Source of the DNA: Clostridium estertheticum
Lineage (GTDB): Bacteria > Bacillota > Clostridia > Clostridiales > Clostridiaceae
Reading direction: 5' to 3'
DNA: 64,000 nt
Assembly: GCF_011065935.2 (NCBI RefSeq)
Contig: NZ_JAAMNH020000001.1
Coordinates: forward strand, 2,501,001 to 2,565,000
The position numbers were made by a program, and so were the translations under genes. This document shows, one piece after another, positions 45,178 to 54,791 of this stretch. The notes under the pieces were generated by a model that was given only the letters and a program-made list of their open reading frames with translations, made no database searches and was not told the origin of the DNA. The number at the start of each line of letters is the position of its first letter. Positions within the stretch are counted from its first letter, which is position 1.

Positions 45178-45507
45178 TTAATATATATTATTTATATCAG
45201 TATTTTGTTATCCACAATGAATTACTCTAATTCAACTAAATTAAAGCAGCAGAACCCCCCCTTATTAATTAATTAGTATGGGGGTTATTTTTGTGCTTTA
45301 ATTAACTTATATTTTATCATATTATACATAAATTTGAAGGGTATTTGCAATGTCTATAGAATAGTAAACTTAGACAAGTAAAATTCAGGAGATGAAAACT
45401 TTAGTAAGGACATAAATAAAATTGTTAATAGAACATTTTATAATATAGTATAAAATATAATGAGAGATTGCAAAAGCACAATATCCAACAAAGGAGGACA
45501 TTGAATA
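45178..45507. other. Intergenic region with terminator
   Basis: 330 bases. The only clear element is a terminator at 45253-45293: AACCCCC pairs with GGGGGTT, then ATTTTT. The rest is AT-rich promoter DNA for the chemoreceptor gene; I see no riboswitch. Confidence 0.5.
45253..45293 (+). terminator. Terminator of the XRE-cupin gene
   Basis: AACCCCC at 45253-45259 and GGGGGTT at 45280-45286, followed by ATTTTT. Confidence 0.75.
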
Positions 45508-47208
45508 ATGAAGACAAAGTTTAACATTAAGTTAAGAGGTAAAATTTTATGTATATTTATTTCTATTTTAGTATTATTGAGTATGCTTGTCCTAGTAACT
45601 GTTTATAAGGAATTGAAATCTCTAGCATTTAAAGATATTGAGACTCAATTGGATTCTGCCAGTAATGTAGGATACTCTTTATTGTCACAAAAATATCCAG
45701 GAGATTGGAAGGTGGAAGGGGATAAACTGTACAAAGGAGATAAAGTCATAAATGCGGACACGGATTTTGTAGATACAGTTAAAAAAGATACGGGGAATCT
45801 TGCCACAATATTTTTAGGAGATACAAGAATATCAACTAATGTTTTAAAAGAAGATGGGACAAGAGCCATAGGAACTAAGGTCTCTGCTATAGTAGCGACT
45901 GAAGTTTTAAATAGTGGAAAAGTTTATGTTGGTGAAGCTACAATCCTTAATAGTTTATATCAAACAAAATATGTTCCAATTAAAGACGCCAGGGATAAAG
46001 TAGTTGGAATTTGGTTTGTAGGTGTTGATAAGGCAAGTATTAATAATATTATTAACAATTTAATGTTAAAAATTGTAGCTATAAATATTGCAGTTTTGAT
46101 ATTATCAATTACTCTTGTAGTTATGTTTGTAAATTCATTAAAGAAAAATATAAATATAATTTCTACTTCTTTAAATTCAGTAGCAACGGGTAAGTTAGAT
46201 GGTGAGTGTATAGTAAAATCTAAGGATGAATTTGGTGAAATTGCTGAGTACGTTAATTCTATGATCTTAAATCTAAAAGAAATTGTGCAAAAGTTTCAGG
46301 GCAGTTCCAAAATGGTAGACTCTTCTTCTTCTAATTTATTGGGCATTTCTAATGAGATGAGCTCTGTGGCAGAAAATATAGCAAATTCAATTCAAGAGGT
46401 TGCTAGTGGAACAGGTACGCAGGCTAGTGATATGATGAACATTACTTCCTTGTTAAATAGTTTTGGAAGTGAAATAGACTTAATTGCTCAGAAAATTAGC
46501 AATGTAAATGATTCTTCTGGCTGCATAAATACTATGGCAAGTGAAAGCAATGAAGGAATGGAGTCTTTAGTAAGTTCAATTAAAAATATTAAGGCTGCTT
46601 TTGATGACTTTACTACTAGGTTTAATGTTTTAGGTGTTAATTTAAACAAGATTAACGAGATAACCGCTTATATAAAGTCTATCTCAGATCAAACAAATTT
46701 ATTGGCATTGAATGCTGCTATCGAAGCTGCTAGAGCTGGCGAGGCTGGAAGAGGCTTTTCTATTGTAGCTGATGAAATTAGAAAATTAGCAGAACAATCC
46801 AAGGATTCATCTCAGAGTATAAATGAACTTATTAATACTATTTCTATTGAAAATAAGATTATTATTAGCTCTACAGATTTAATGAAATCAGAAATAAATA
46901 ATCAAGTCACAGTTATTAACTGCGCAACTGATTCTTTTAGAGGAATATTAGGGTCAGTGTGTGATGTAATTCCTAAAATTGTGGCAGTCAATGACTCCAT
47001 TTTAATTATAAATAAAAACAAAAATATTATAATTGATAAAATACAATCAAGTTCTTCAATTGCAGAAGAAATATCTGCTTCTTCACAGCAAATAGCAGCA
47101 GCATCTGAGGAGTTAAATGCGTCAGCGGAAGAGGTTTCTGCTACCGCACATATATTAAATTCTATGACTAAAGAAATACTTGATATAGGTAATAAATTCA
47201 AAATATAA
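45508..47208 (+). CDS. Methyl-accepting chemotaxis protein with Cache sensor
   Basis: A 566-residue receptor. Membrane helix 1 is about residues 13-33 (ILCIFISILVLLSMLVLVTV); an extracellular single-Cache-type domain spans 40-185 (YSLLSQKYPGDWKVEGDKLY, GEATILNSLYQTKYVPIKD); helix 2 is about 188-210. HAMP follows, then the signalling domain whose hairpin tip reads SDQTNLLALNAAIEAARAGE and GRGFSIVADEIRKLAEQS. AAAGGAGGA precedes the ATG. The short-chain acid-type Cache fold suggests a small-molecule ligand, unidentified. Confidence 0.9.
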   Translation: MKTKFNIKLRGKILCIFISILVLLSMLVLVTVYKELKSLAFKDIETQLDSASNVGYSLLSQKYPGDWKVEGDKLYKGDKVINADTDFVDTVKKDTGNLATIFLGDTRISTNVLKEDGTRAIGTKVSAIVATEVLNSGKVYVGEATILNSLYQTKYVPIKDARDKVVGIWFVGVDKASINNIINNLMLKIVAINIAVLILSITLVVMFVNSLKKNINIISTSLNSVATGKLDGECIVKSKDEFGEIAEYVNSMILNLKEIVQKFQGSSKMVDSSSSNLLGISNEMSSVAENIANSIQEVASGTGTQASDMMNITSLLNSFGSEIDLIAQKISNVNDSSGCINTMASESNEGMESLVSSIKNIKAAFDDFTTRFNVLGVNLNKINEITAYIKSISDQTNLLALNAAIEAARAGEAGRGFSIVADEIRKLAEQSKDSSQSINELINTISIENKIIISSTDLMKSEINNQVTVINCATDSFRGILGSVCDVIPKIVAVNDSILIINKNKNIIIDKIQSSSSIAEEISASSQQIAAASEELNASAEEVSATAHILNSMTKEILDIGNKFKI

Positions 47209-47411
47209 ACTGCAAAATTATTAACTGTTACAAACCTTGGGATATTAATCGAAGGAGAGAGTACATTAAGAACATGGAAAATGGTAATACTTAATTAAGA
47301 TGAGAAAAAACTAAGCAAGAGAGGTAAATACAAGAAGGTATTTATAAATGCATTTGAACTTATATAAATCTCAATAATAGAAATTTGTGGAGTTTCACAA
47401 GGGAGCAAATT

Positions 47412-48233
47412 ATGACTAATACATTTCAAGTTTTAACATACTTATTTCTTTTTTTTACATTATGGATACTAATTGAAGCTCAGGTTTATAGAGTTCGAAG
47501 GATTAAAGTTGCGAATAGCAAGATACCTAAAGGTTTTAAAAAATTTAAAATCATTTTTATATCAGATATTCACTATGGAAAATTCTTCAGGGCGCAAAGG
47601 TTAATAAATGTAGTCAATAGAATTAATAAACTAGAGGCAGATATTATAATAATAGGTGGAGATTATTTAGATATTTCAGTAAAAAGTAAGAGGGATGTAA
47701 GTTCATATTTAGATAAAGAGTTTGATACATTAAGAAGACTTAAAGCTAAGTTAGGTATTTATACTGTTCTAGGAAATCATGATTATTATAATAGGAGAGA
47801 TGCATTGCTAAATGAAATTAATTCAAGCTCCTTTAAGCTACTTAAAAATACGAAGGCATTTATTAATATTGGGAAAGATAGTATAGAACTAATAGGAGTA
47901 GATGATTTATTTGAAGGAAATCCAAAAGTTAATGTACTTAAAGAAAATAACAATAATTTTACTATCGCTATATCACATAATCCGGATTTTTTCGGTAATT
48001 ATAAAAACCTAATTAATTATGACTTAGGGCTAGCAGGACATACTCATGGAGGTCAAATAAATTTTTTTGGATTATATGCTCCATACACATCTTCTAAATA
48101 TGGCCAAAAGTATTTAAAAAAGATAGTTCATGAGGAAAATAGAGATATAATATTAACTCGTGGAATAGGTAATGGAATGCTACCTATAAGATTTTTTGCT
48201 ATGCCAGAAATTTTAGAAATTAATTTAGAATAA
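47412..48233 (+). CDS. Membrane-anchored metallophosphoesterase (YkuE-like)
   Basis: A 273-residue protein with one N-terminal membrane helix (VLTYLFLFFTLWILIEA) and a calcineurin-like phosphoesterase domain. Metal motifs in order: FISDIHYGKF, IIGGDYLD, VLGNHDYY, ISHNPDFF, LAGHTHGGQI. All five are intact. The ATG at 47412 follows AAGGGA; a frame extended 27 bases upstream lacks a site. It resembles YkuE/YaeI enzymes thought to act on lipid or glycerophosphodiester substrates at the membrane surface. Confidence 0.87.
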   Translation: MTNTFQVLTYLFLFFTLWILIEAQVYRVRRIKVANSKIPKGFKKFKIIFISDIHYGKFFRAQRLINVVNRINKLEADIIIIGGDYLDISVKSKRDVSSYLDKEFDTLRRLKAKLGIYTVLGNHDYYNRRDALLNEINSSSFKLLKNTKAFINIGKDSIELIGVDDLFEGNPKVNVLKENNNNFTIAISHNPDFFGNYKNLINYDLGLAGHTHGGQINFFGLYAPYTSSKYGQKYLKKIVHEENRDIILTRGIGNGMLPIRFFAMPEILEINLE

Positions 48234-48281
48234 TGATGGAAGGATTATTATGTTATCTATAATAGTTGCGACTATTTAAAA

Positions 48282-48313
48282 AAGTAAAACACCATTAATT
48301 TGGTGTTTTACTT
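48282..48313. terminator. Bidirectional terminator
   Basis: AAGTAAAACACCA and TGGTGTTTTACTT are perfectly complementary around TTAATT, between convergent genes. Confidence 0.8.
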
Positions 48314-48319
48314 CAAATA

Positions 48320-49273
48320 TTACAACCATTTTTTCTTTTTAAAATATAATATTTGGCAAAAAGAACTAAAAATCATTATAAATATAATAACAAAATAACT
48401 GTATTTAGCATGTAGTTCGGGCATATTTTCAAAATTCATACCATAAATACCAGTTATAATTGTGAGTGGCATCATGATTGTAGAGATTATAGTTAAAACT
48501 TTCATTACTTTGTTCATCGAATTAGATAATTGCGAGGAATAAAGCTCTAAACAAGATGTAACCATTTCATGGTCAGATTCAATTAAATCATATATGCGAA
48601 GTATATGGTCATATATATCAGAGAAATATAGTCTGTGTTTTTCAGTTATAATATCATCATGTCTCAAAAGAGTATTTAAAACTTCGCGCAAAGGAGAAAC
48701 AACTCTTCTCAGCTTGATAATGCTTTTTTTTACTTTTATTATATTATTAAGAGTATTTTGAACAGGGTTGTTCATGGTTTCTTCTTCTAAAGTGTTAATT
48801 CTTTCTTCAAGTTTATCTGTTATAATAAACAATTGATCTATTGCTTCATCAAGAATATGATACAAAACAAAGTCACTTCCATTAGAAACAATATCTAACC
48901 CATTGTCTATATCATTCATAATCTTTTTCACTGATTTATTTTCGCCGTAATGTATTGTTATAATATAGCTGGAGCTAATGTACACATATATGTTGTTATA
49001 AGAAAACGTATTATTTGGATGACTATCTGATGTAGTAATAATTAAAAAATGATAATCATTATAGTCGGTTATTTTACTCCTCTTAGTCTTATGAATGCAG
49101 TCATCAATAGTAAGCTGATGAAACTTGAATTTATCTTTTAAAAACTCAAAATCACTATCAGTTGGATTATTAATGTTTAACCAAAACACTTCTTCATTAT
49201 TTAATGTTTTATTAGCAAAAGGTTCCTCTATGGTGTCAAATTCATGTACCTCACTATTAATATAAGTAATCAA
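48320..49273 (-). CDS. corA: CorA-family magnesium/divalent-cation transporter
   Basis: A 317-residue CorA protein. The long soluble N-terminal domain (WLNINNPTDSDFEFLKDKF, and VVSPLREVLNTLLRHDD in the stalk helix) is followed by two C-terminal helices; the pore signature GMN is in ITGIYGMNFENMPEL. This forms a pentameric channel for Mg2+ or Co2+. GGGAGCG precedes the start, which is located in the convergent gene cluster's last member. Single gene. Confidence 0.9.
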   Translation of the reverse strand: MITYINSEVHEFDTIEEPFANKTLNNEEVFWLNINNPTDSDFEFLKDKFKFHQLTIDDCIHKTKRSKITDYNDYHFLIITTSDSHPNNTFSYNNIYVYISSSYIITIHYGENKSVKKIMNDIDNGLDIVSNGSDFVLYHILDEAIDQLFIITDKLEERINTLEEETMNNPVQNTLNNIIKVKKSIIKLRRVVSPLREVLNTLLRHDDIITEKHRLYFSDIYDHILRIYDLIESDHEMVTSCLELYSSQLSNSMNKVMKVLTIISTIMMPLTIITGIYGMNFENMPELHAKYSYFVIIFIMIFSSFCQILYFKKKKWL

Positions 49274-49443
49274 AAAAATCGCTCCCTTTATTGAAATATA
49301 GCAATAGGAATATTAACTCTATTATATATTTTTATTAATATAAATAGAGGATATTAAACATAACTCTATTATAACTGATTTTATTTAAACAAACAGACTT
49401 TATTATTTTACTATTGTGAACCTCCACTTTTGTCTAAATAGAG

Positions 49444-50231
49444 TTAAGTGTTCGCTGGCATTTTTATAACAATATTACGCTTCCATTTTCCTTTTTTAAA
49501 CCTTATAAAATATAAGCTACCGCGAACAACCCAATCAATAACCATACCTAGCCATACCCCCACAAGACCAAATTTTAATACAACACCTAATAAATAACCT
49601 AAGGTAATTCTAAAAAGCCACATTCCTATAATTGTAGTTATAAGTGTATATTTAACATCTCCTGCACCTTTTAGCCCTGATGGTAGAACAAAAGCTATTG
49701 ACCACAAGGGAATGCATAGTGAATTTACTATAAGAACAGTGGATGCTAAGTGAATTATTTCCTTATTATTAGTAAATAGTGATACCACATTTCCGGCAAA
49801 GGGTATAAATATTAAGGCTATCACAGTTTAAAAATGGTTGAAAGTGCAGTAATGTAGGATAGTGAATTCTGAGCCTCTTTGGCTTCGCCTCTTCCCATAT
49901 ATTTTCCAACAAGTGCGGTGGCTGCAATACTCAGTGAATTTCCTGGCACATTAAGCATAGTTGCAACGGAATTCATAAAGATACTAATTTTCATAGGAGT
50001 TTTTGTATCTCCAGCTCCACGGAGTAGTCTATTAGCTACTAAATCAATAGTTATTAATGGATAAGTAAGTAAAGTTATACATAGATATGTATGTGCGTTA
50101 CTTATTACTTCAGGTTCAGCTGAACCAAAAAGTGTAGCAATTATAGGACCTTGAAACAAAAACATTAAAATTGTTCTGTTAATATTGGAACTGCTAAATT
50201 AAATACATCTTTCCTTATCCATTTCATTCAT
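49444..50231 (-). pseudogene. Decayed MATE transporter
   Basis: Minus-strand pieces: MNEMDKE and, in another frame, VFNLAVPILTEQF (MATE helix 1); then MFLFQGPIIATLFGSAEPEV through LRGAGDTKTPMKISIFMN joined to NVPGNSLSIAATALVGKYMG; a shift at about 49824; then ALIFIPFAGNVVSLF to the C-terminus at 49444. At least two frameshifts and an internal deletion or rearrangement are seen. An intact MATE gene 5 kb away may supply the function. Confidence 0.8.
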
Positions 50232-50420
50232 GTCGCCTCTTAACTAGTTTTAATCTATACATTATAACATTATAATTCTTTAAATTCAGATGTTTATGGT
50301 TTTGTTAGAAAAATAATGTCAGTTTGTCTTTTATAGCAGATTAAGGGTATAATGTATGTATATCAATATAATTTAAGATAACTTAGTGAAAAACACTAAA
50401 TCAATTGGAGGTACGTACAT

Positions 50421-50861
50421 ATGTTAAAACAAACATTAAAAGAGGATATTATTAAATATATGAAAAGTAGGGATAAGGTAAGACTCACTGCTTTAAGGAC
50501 TTTAATGGCTGAAGTTAAATATAAGGAAATGGATTTAAAGAAAGAACTTGAAGACACTGAATTAATTGGGATTATTGAGAAAACAATTAAACAATTAAAT
50601 GAAACTCTTAGCTTTGCTAAACAAGCTAATAATGAGGAGATTATAGCTGAAACAGAAATTGCTATTGAGATGTTCACAGTTTATATGCCAAAGCAATTTA
50701 CTGACGAGCAGGCAAAGGCAATTGTCATTGAAGTTATTGCAGAAAATGCATTTAAGGGAAAGGGTGACATGGGAAAGACTATGAAGGCTGTTATGCCTAA
50801 GTTAAAAGGAAAGTATGATAGCAAGAAGATAAATCCTCTTGTAAATGAATTACTGGCATAG
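50421..50861 (+). CDS. yqeY: YqeY/GatB-tail family protein
   Basis: A 146-residue protein of the YqeY family: LKEDIIKYMKSRDKVRLTAL at the start, KKELEDTELIGIIEKTIKQL in the middle helices and the C-terminal KGKGDMGKTMKAVMPKLKGK with DSKKINPLVNELL. This is the helical tail found also in GatB/E amidotransferases; alone it may interact with tRNA, function unproven. TTGGAGG precedes the ATG. A hairpin terminator follows at about 50896-50930. Confidence 0.9.
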   Translation: MLKQTLKEDIIKYMKSRDKVRLTALRTLMAEVKYKEMDLKKELEDTELIGIIEKTIKQLNETLSFAKQANNEEIIAETEIAIEMFTVYMPKQFTDEQAKAIVIEVIAENAFKGKGDMGKTMKAVMPKLKGKYDSKKINPLVNELLA

Positions 50862-50893
50862 GAGAAAATTTTGAAATAGCACTATATCTTATT

Positions 50894-50930
50894 AAAAAAA
50901 TTATGGTGGCCAAGGGCTACCATAATTTTT
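50894..50930 (+). terminator. Terminator after yqeY
   Basis: AAAAATTATGGTGGC and GCTACCATAATTTTT form a stem with one internal mismatch; the 3' arm ends in a T run. Confidence 0.75.
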
Positions 50931-50969
50931 ATGCTACATATTAATTTACAAGACTTAGGCTTAAATAAT

Positions 50970-51242
50970 TTATAGTGTTTTAGCATTTAGTAGTAAATCT
51001 TTTTTACGGTTATATTCTTCTTCGTTTATTTCTCCAGCTGCAAATCTGTTATTTAAGATATCTAAAGAAGTATTTCTAACTCCTGTATTTTTAAAATCAC
51101 TATTGTGACCATGATTATAGACTACAAACACAATCACTCCAATTATAATTATAGGAATTATCATCATTCCAAACCAGCCTCCCATCATATTATATCCATA
51201 TCCATATCCATTTCTAATCATACTATATCCATTTTCCATCAT
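50970..51242 (-). CDS. SHOCT-domain small membrane protein
   Basis: About 90 residues. A Gly/Tyr/Met-rich N-terminus (NGYGYGYNMMGG), one membrane helix (MMIIPIIIIGVIVFVVY) and a C-terminal SHOCT motif (LDILNNRFAAGEINEEEYNR). SHOCT segments are short oligomerisation modules. The ATG at 51242 follows AAAGGA at suitable spacing; a TTG nine bases upstream is too close to it. Function unknown. Confidence 0.75.
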   Translation of the reverse strand: MMENGYSMIRNGYGYGYNMMGGWFGMMIIPIIIIGVIVFVVYNHGHNSDFKNTGVRNTSLDILNNRFAAGEINEEEYNRKKDLLLNAKTL

Positions 51243-51360
51243 ATCAATCAATCCTTTCTTTTAATTATTTCCTCTTAATATACATAGTTTACTACCCAAT
51301 TGTGTTGCAATTATGAGGGTAATAATACATTATTATTTTTGAAATTTATAGGTAACTTAA

Positions 51361-51857
51361 ATGATAAATCTATTAGCACTTAACGCAGCTATAGAAGCTG
51401 CAAGAGCGGACGAGCAAGGCAGAGGGTTCTCAGTAGTAGCTGATGAAGTTCGAAAATTAGCAGAGCAATCACAAAATTCTAATCTTCAAATTTCTAATAT
51501 TTTAGGTGATATTAAAAGTAAAATAGGAGAGGTATCTACAGAAATTAATGGATTACAAGCCTCGGCTGTTAATAGTAGTGAATCTGTGAATAAAGTTATT
51601 AGTGCTTTTGAAATCATAAATTCTAATTCAAAAGAAATGGTTTCAAAGTCTTCAGAAGTAGATACTATGACTTTGAAAATTGAAAAAACTCTTCACAAGT
51701 GTTAAGTAATATTTCGAATTTATCATCAACAGCGCAAGAAACAGCTGCTTCAGTGGAGGAAATTTTAGAAGGAATCAATGAGCAAAATACGAGAATGGAG
51801 AATATTATTATAAGCTTTAAACATGTAATCATAATATTCCGCCTCCTGTTAATTTGA
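51361..51857 (+). pseudogene. Chemoreceptor signalling-domain fragment
   Basis: Starts in the middle of the hairpin tip (NLLALNAAIEAARADEQGRG) with no sensor, membrane or HAMP part and no ribosome binding site. After about 110 codons a frameshift at about 51695 moves the C-terminal signalling sequence (STAQETAASVEEILEGINEQ) into another frame. A 5'-truncated, frameshifted methyl-accepting protein gene. Confidence 0.85.
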
Positions 51858-51911
51858 GTTTTAAATCTCATAAAAAATTGTATTTAAATAAATTTATTGA
51901 ATTTCTATAGA

Positions 51912-52364
51912 TTAGATTGCTCTTTTTAAGGTTGGTTGATTTTCATTTATTGGATCCAATGATACAAGAATGGGGGAGTGCATATTTGTTATTCCACTTT
52001 TAAATTTATGTAAATATAGATATTGGGAAGCATTGTACATCTTTTTTCGATGATTTATTACTTCTTCTCCAAACATGTACTTTATTTCCTTCAGAAAATG
52101 ACTATTTATCTTAATTTGCTCAAAATTAAACTCAGTGATAATTTTTAAAAACCTATCTACTTCACTTTGAAAAACTTTAGCAAAAAAGGCATTTTCTTTA
52201 TTGCCATCGCAAATTAATATTGGGTTTAGTGGCCCTTCATCAATAGTAGCTTTCAATTTATCAATACTTCTTTTACTCTTTCCTATAAAATAGCCATAAT
52301 TAATATAGTTGGGATCCTCATCTTTTGGAAAAATTACATTATATAACAACTCTTCTTCTTTCAT
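51912..52364 (-). CDS. Hypothetical protein
   Basis: About 150 residues; ATG at 52364 follows AAAGGTGAG, and a GTG 12 bases upstream overlaps that site. The protein is soluble, rich in Lys and Glu, with FPKDEDPNYINYGYFIGKSK near the start and a helical YMFGEEVINHRKKMYNASQY stretch. I do not recognise the family and see no catalytic motif. Single gene on the minus strand. Confidence 0.55.
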   Translation of the reverse strand: MKEEELLYNVIFPKDEDPNYINYGYFIGKSKRSIDKLKATIDEGPLNPILICDGNKENAFFAKVFQSEVDRFLKIITEFNFEQIKINSHFLKEIKYMFGEEVINHRKKMYNASQYLYLHKFKSGITNMHSPILVSLDPINENQPTLKRAI

Positions 52365-52617
52365 CTTAATACTCACCTTTCTAACAAATTATTAGATTAA
52401 TATAATTAAAATTTTAAAAGATACTTATATATAAAATACTTATCTAAAAATGTATCCGTTTCGGTTATTCTAGCAGTTCATTGTAAAGTATATGTTATGA
52501 ATTTGGTTGGAATCAGTTAAAATTCAAATTGAACTTTCAAGTTTTTATGATATACTAGGTGAGTTAACTTTTTGAGATAAGATAATAGATATTTTTACTA
52601 TATTGGAGGGATTATTG

Positions 52618-52908
52618 TGGAAATGAATGAATTACCAAAGTATTTTAAAGAAATTGATAATGAACTGTGGTTTGAGGAAGTTGAAGTTGAAACTTTCGTT
52701 CTTTAATGGCAGATCTGCCATACAATACTATAGGAGTATATTCATATTCAAAAAAATTTGGAGTAACGGCTGGCGTCTTGGAACTATTTCACTTTATGAA
52801 GATAATGTATTTGATAAATTATTAAGGCAGCAAAAGATATTTGCCGTAACCACAAGAAACTTTTGTTCCAAGGACGTGGATTAGATTTAGTAGTAATGGA
52901 ATGAGTAT
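52618..52908 (+). pseudogene. Unidentified multi-frameshifted gene
   Basis: A good ribosome binding site (TTGGAGGG) and GTG start at 52618 lead into MEMNELPKYFKEIDNELWFE and a stop after 29 codons. Protein-like pieces continue in other frames: MADLPYNTIGVYSYSKKFGV with LELFHFMK from 52706, and AKDICRNHKKLLFQGRGLDL from about 52830. Three frames in turn suggest a decayed gene. I cannot name the family. Confidence 0.45.
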
Positions 52909-52946
52909 AAAACAAGTAAACAATAATTAATAAGCGGTGATTTGAA

Positions 52947-53678
52947 ATGAAAAATAGAGATTTTAATAGTTTGATGGATAAGGTATTAGTTGGAATAATA
53001 GTCATTTTATATACTTGCTTTTTATATATGGATTTTTATAATAAAGATTTTTTTATTGCCTCTTATTATATAAAGTATATATGTATATTACTTTGTTTTG
53101 TGCTATCCATATTTGCTAATAAAAATCCACTTTCAGATATAGAGAAGCACAGAGATGTATTTCTACTTCAGTTGGCACTGTTTATAACTGCCATAGCAGA
53201 TTTATGCTTAGTCATTTTTGATTTTTATATTTTAGGCGTAGTGCTCTTTTCTTTAGTTCAAATTACATACAGTGTGAGGTATGCCAGTAAAAAACCTAAA
53301 GCAACACTTATAAAATTTTTAATCATTTTTTTATGCATAGCATTCTCATATTGCACCGCTAATATATTTATTGAGGAGATCAATATTTTGTTTCCTGTTT
53401 CATTATTTTATTTTATATGCTTACTTTTCAGTGTTAGTGGGGCTATAGTAGCTTTCAAGGATAACTTATATCCTTCTCCAAGTAAATACATGATAGTCTT
53501 CGGTATGATATTTTTCCTTTTATGTGATATATGTGTAGCTTTATCTAATTTATCTGGACTTTTACCATTAATAGGACACTCCATGGGATTGGTTCAACAT
53601 ATATCCAGTTTGCTAATTTGGTTTTTCTACCTTCCTTCACAGTTATTATTGGCTTTAAGTGGAAATGATAAAATTTAA
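52947..53678 (+). CDS. Polytopic membrane protein (possibly YhhN/lysoplasmalogenase-like)
   Basis: A 243-residue protein with seven to eight helices and short loops. Intramembrane Asp residues in LFITAIADLCLVIFDFYILG and FGMIFFLLCDICVALSNL fall where YhhN-family proteins carry conserved acidic residues, but the similarity is weak. The start follows a GCGGTGA-type site. If YhhN-like, it could act on vinyl-ether lysolipids, which occur in Clostridia; I treat that as a guess. Confidence 0.55.
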   Translation: MKNRDFNSLMDKVLVGIIVILYTCFLYMDFYNKDFFIASYYIKYICILLCFVLSIFANKNPLSDIEKHRDVFLLQLALFITAIADLCLVIFDFYILGVVLFSLVQITYSVRYASKKPKATLIKFLIIFLCIAFSYCTANIFIEEINILFPVSLFYFICLLFSVSGAIVAFKDNLYPSPSKYMIVFGMIFFLLCDICVALSNLSGLLPLIGHSMGLVQHISSLLIWFFYLPSQLLLALSGNDKI

Positions 53679-53688
53679 TAGAGCTGAT

Positions 53689-53717
53689 GAATAAAAAAGC
53701 TGTTTTAAAAAATACTA
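53689..53717 (+). promoter_or_regulatory. Possible sigma-G-type promoter of the SASP gene
   Basis: GAATA (53689-53693) and AATACTA (53711-53717) at 17 bases spacing approach the forespore consensus (GNATA, CATACTA). About 48 bases before the start codon. Confidence 0.35.
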
Positions 53718-53764
53718 ACTGTAGATATACAAGGTAGAAATAAAAATTATAGGGAGGTAGTAAA

Positions 53765-53989
53765 ATGACTAAAAGGATACTGGTACCAGGCTCAGTGGGA
53801 AAACTTGAAAAATTTAAAATGGAAGTAGCAGAAGATATGGGACTAGGCGACATTGAAAGTAAAAATGCATACATGGGAGATGTTCCCAGTGGAGTTGTAA
53901 ATAAGATAAAGAATTCAGGTAATGTTGGTGGAGAGATGGTAAGGAGAATGGTAGAAGCAGCAGAAAAAAATATGGTGGATAATAAGTAA
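53765..53989 (+). CDS. Alpha/beta-type small acid-soluble spore protein
   Basis: A 74-residue SASP. The germination-protease region is KFKMEVAEDMGLGD, and the DNA-binding helices are SGVVNKIKNSGNVGGEMVRR and MVEAAEKNM. Somewhat divergent from the canonical KFEIASE-type site, as in several clostridial SASPs. Protects spore DNA by coating it. GGGAGG precedes the ATG; a strong hairpin follows. Confidence 0.85.
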   Translation: MTKRILVPGSVGKLEKFKMEVAEDMGLGDIESKNAYMGDVPSGVVNKIKNSGNVGGEMVRRMVEAAEKNMVDNK

Positions 53990-54012
53990 TACAACCTAAT
54001 AAAATTGAAAAA

Positions 54013-54046
54013 TATAAGCAGAGATTATTCTCTGCTTATATTTTTG
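54013..54046. terminator. Terminator after the SASP gene
   Basis: TATAAGCAGAGA (54013-54024), loop TTAT, TCTCTGCTTATA (54029-54040), then TTTTT. Confidence 0.85.
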
Positions 54047-54061
54047 CTCCGTTTTTTACTT

Positions 54062-54526
54062 CTAGTAAATTTTTTCTATAACGACTTCATAATTACCCTC
54101 TGGAGCTACAACAATACATGTATCTCCAAGTGATTTTTTATATATTGCCATTCCAAGTGGAGATTCAATACTTATATTCATTAATTCTGGGTCAGTCTCT
54201 ACTGTAGATACCAGACATACTTTCTCAGTTTCATCTGTATCAAGAAATTTAATATCCGCCTCACCACCAAGACCTAAATGGTCATCATTACTATAGTCTT
54301 CTACCACTGTAGAGCTCCTAAGCAATTCTTGTATCTTAATCACTCTATCATTATTGGTTGCTTCATCATCTTTTGCGGCATCGTATTCTGCATTTTCACT
54401 TAAATCGCCGTGGCCTTTTGCTTCTTTAATTGCTGCTGTTATTTCTTTTCTTTTTTCCCCTGTGCGAAGTTCTAATTCTTCTTCTAATTTAGCCACTCCG
54501 CTAGGTGTTAATATTGTACTTTTCAT
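54062..54526 (-). CDS. greA: GreA/GreB-family transcript cleavage factor
   Basis: A 154-residue Gre factor. N-terminal coiled coil (LTPSGVAKLEEELELRTGEK, GHGDLSENAEYDAAKDDEA), carrying the acidic tip, and a C-terminal FKBP-like domain (ESPLGMAIYKKSLGDTCIVV). Stimulates RNA cleavage by backtracked RNA polymerase. It is monocistronic here, whereas the main clostridial greA often lies beside lysS, so this may be a paralogue. AGGAGTG precedes the ATG. Confidence 0.88.
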   Translation of the reverse strand: MKSTILTPSGVAKLEEELELRTGEKRKEITAAIKEAKGHGDLSENAEYDAAKDDEATNNDRVIKIQELLRSSTVVEDYSNDDHLGLGGEADIKFLDTDETEKVCLVSTVETDPELMNISIESPLGMAIYKKSLGDTCIVVAPEGNYEVVIEKIY

Positions 54527-54791
54527 AATTTAGTCACTCCTAACAATTTTATCCTATATAATTGATTCTCTCTATTTAAATATATTATCCATATTAAATT
54601 AACTTAAATATTGAGAAGACAATAAAGAATTATTATATCATATTTTCAGTTAAAATATTTAATGAAATATTATAATTCAATAATTTATAAATTATAAAAA
54701 CATATGATATACTTGAAAGTAGATATAGTGATGGTGGATTTTTCATACCCAGACATTTTATATTTATATTTTTGATATGGAGGACATTTTT

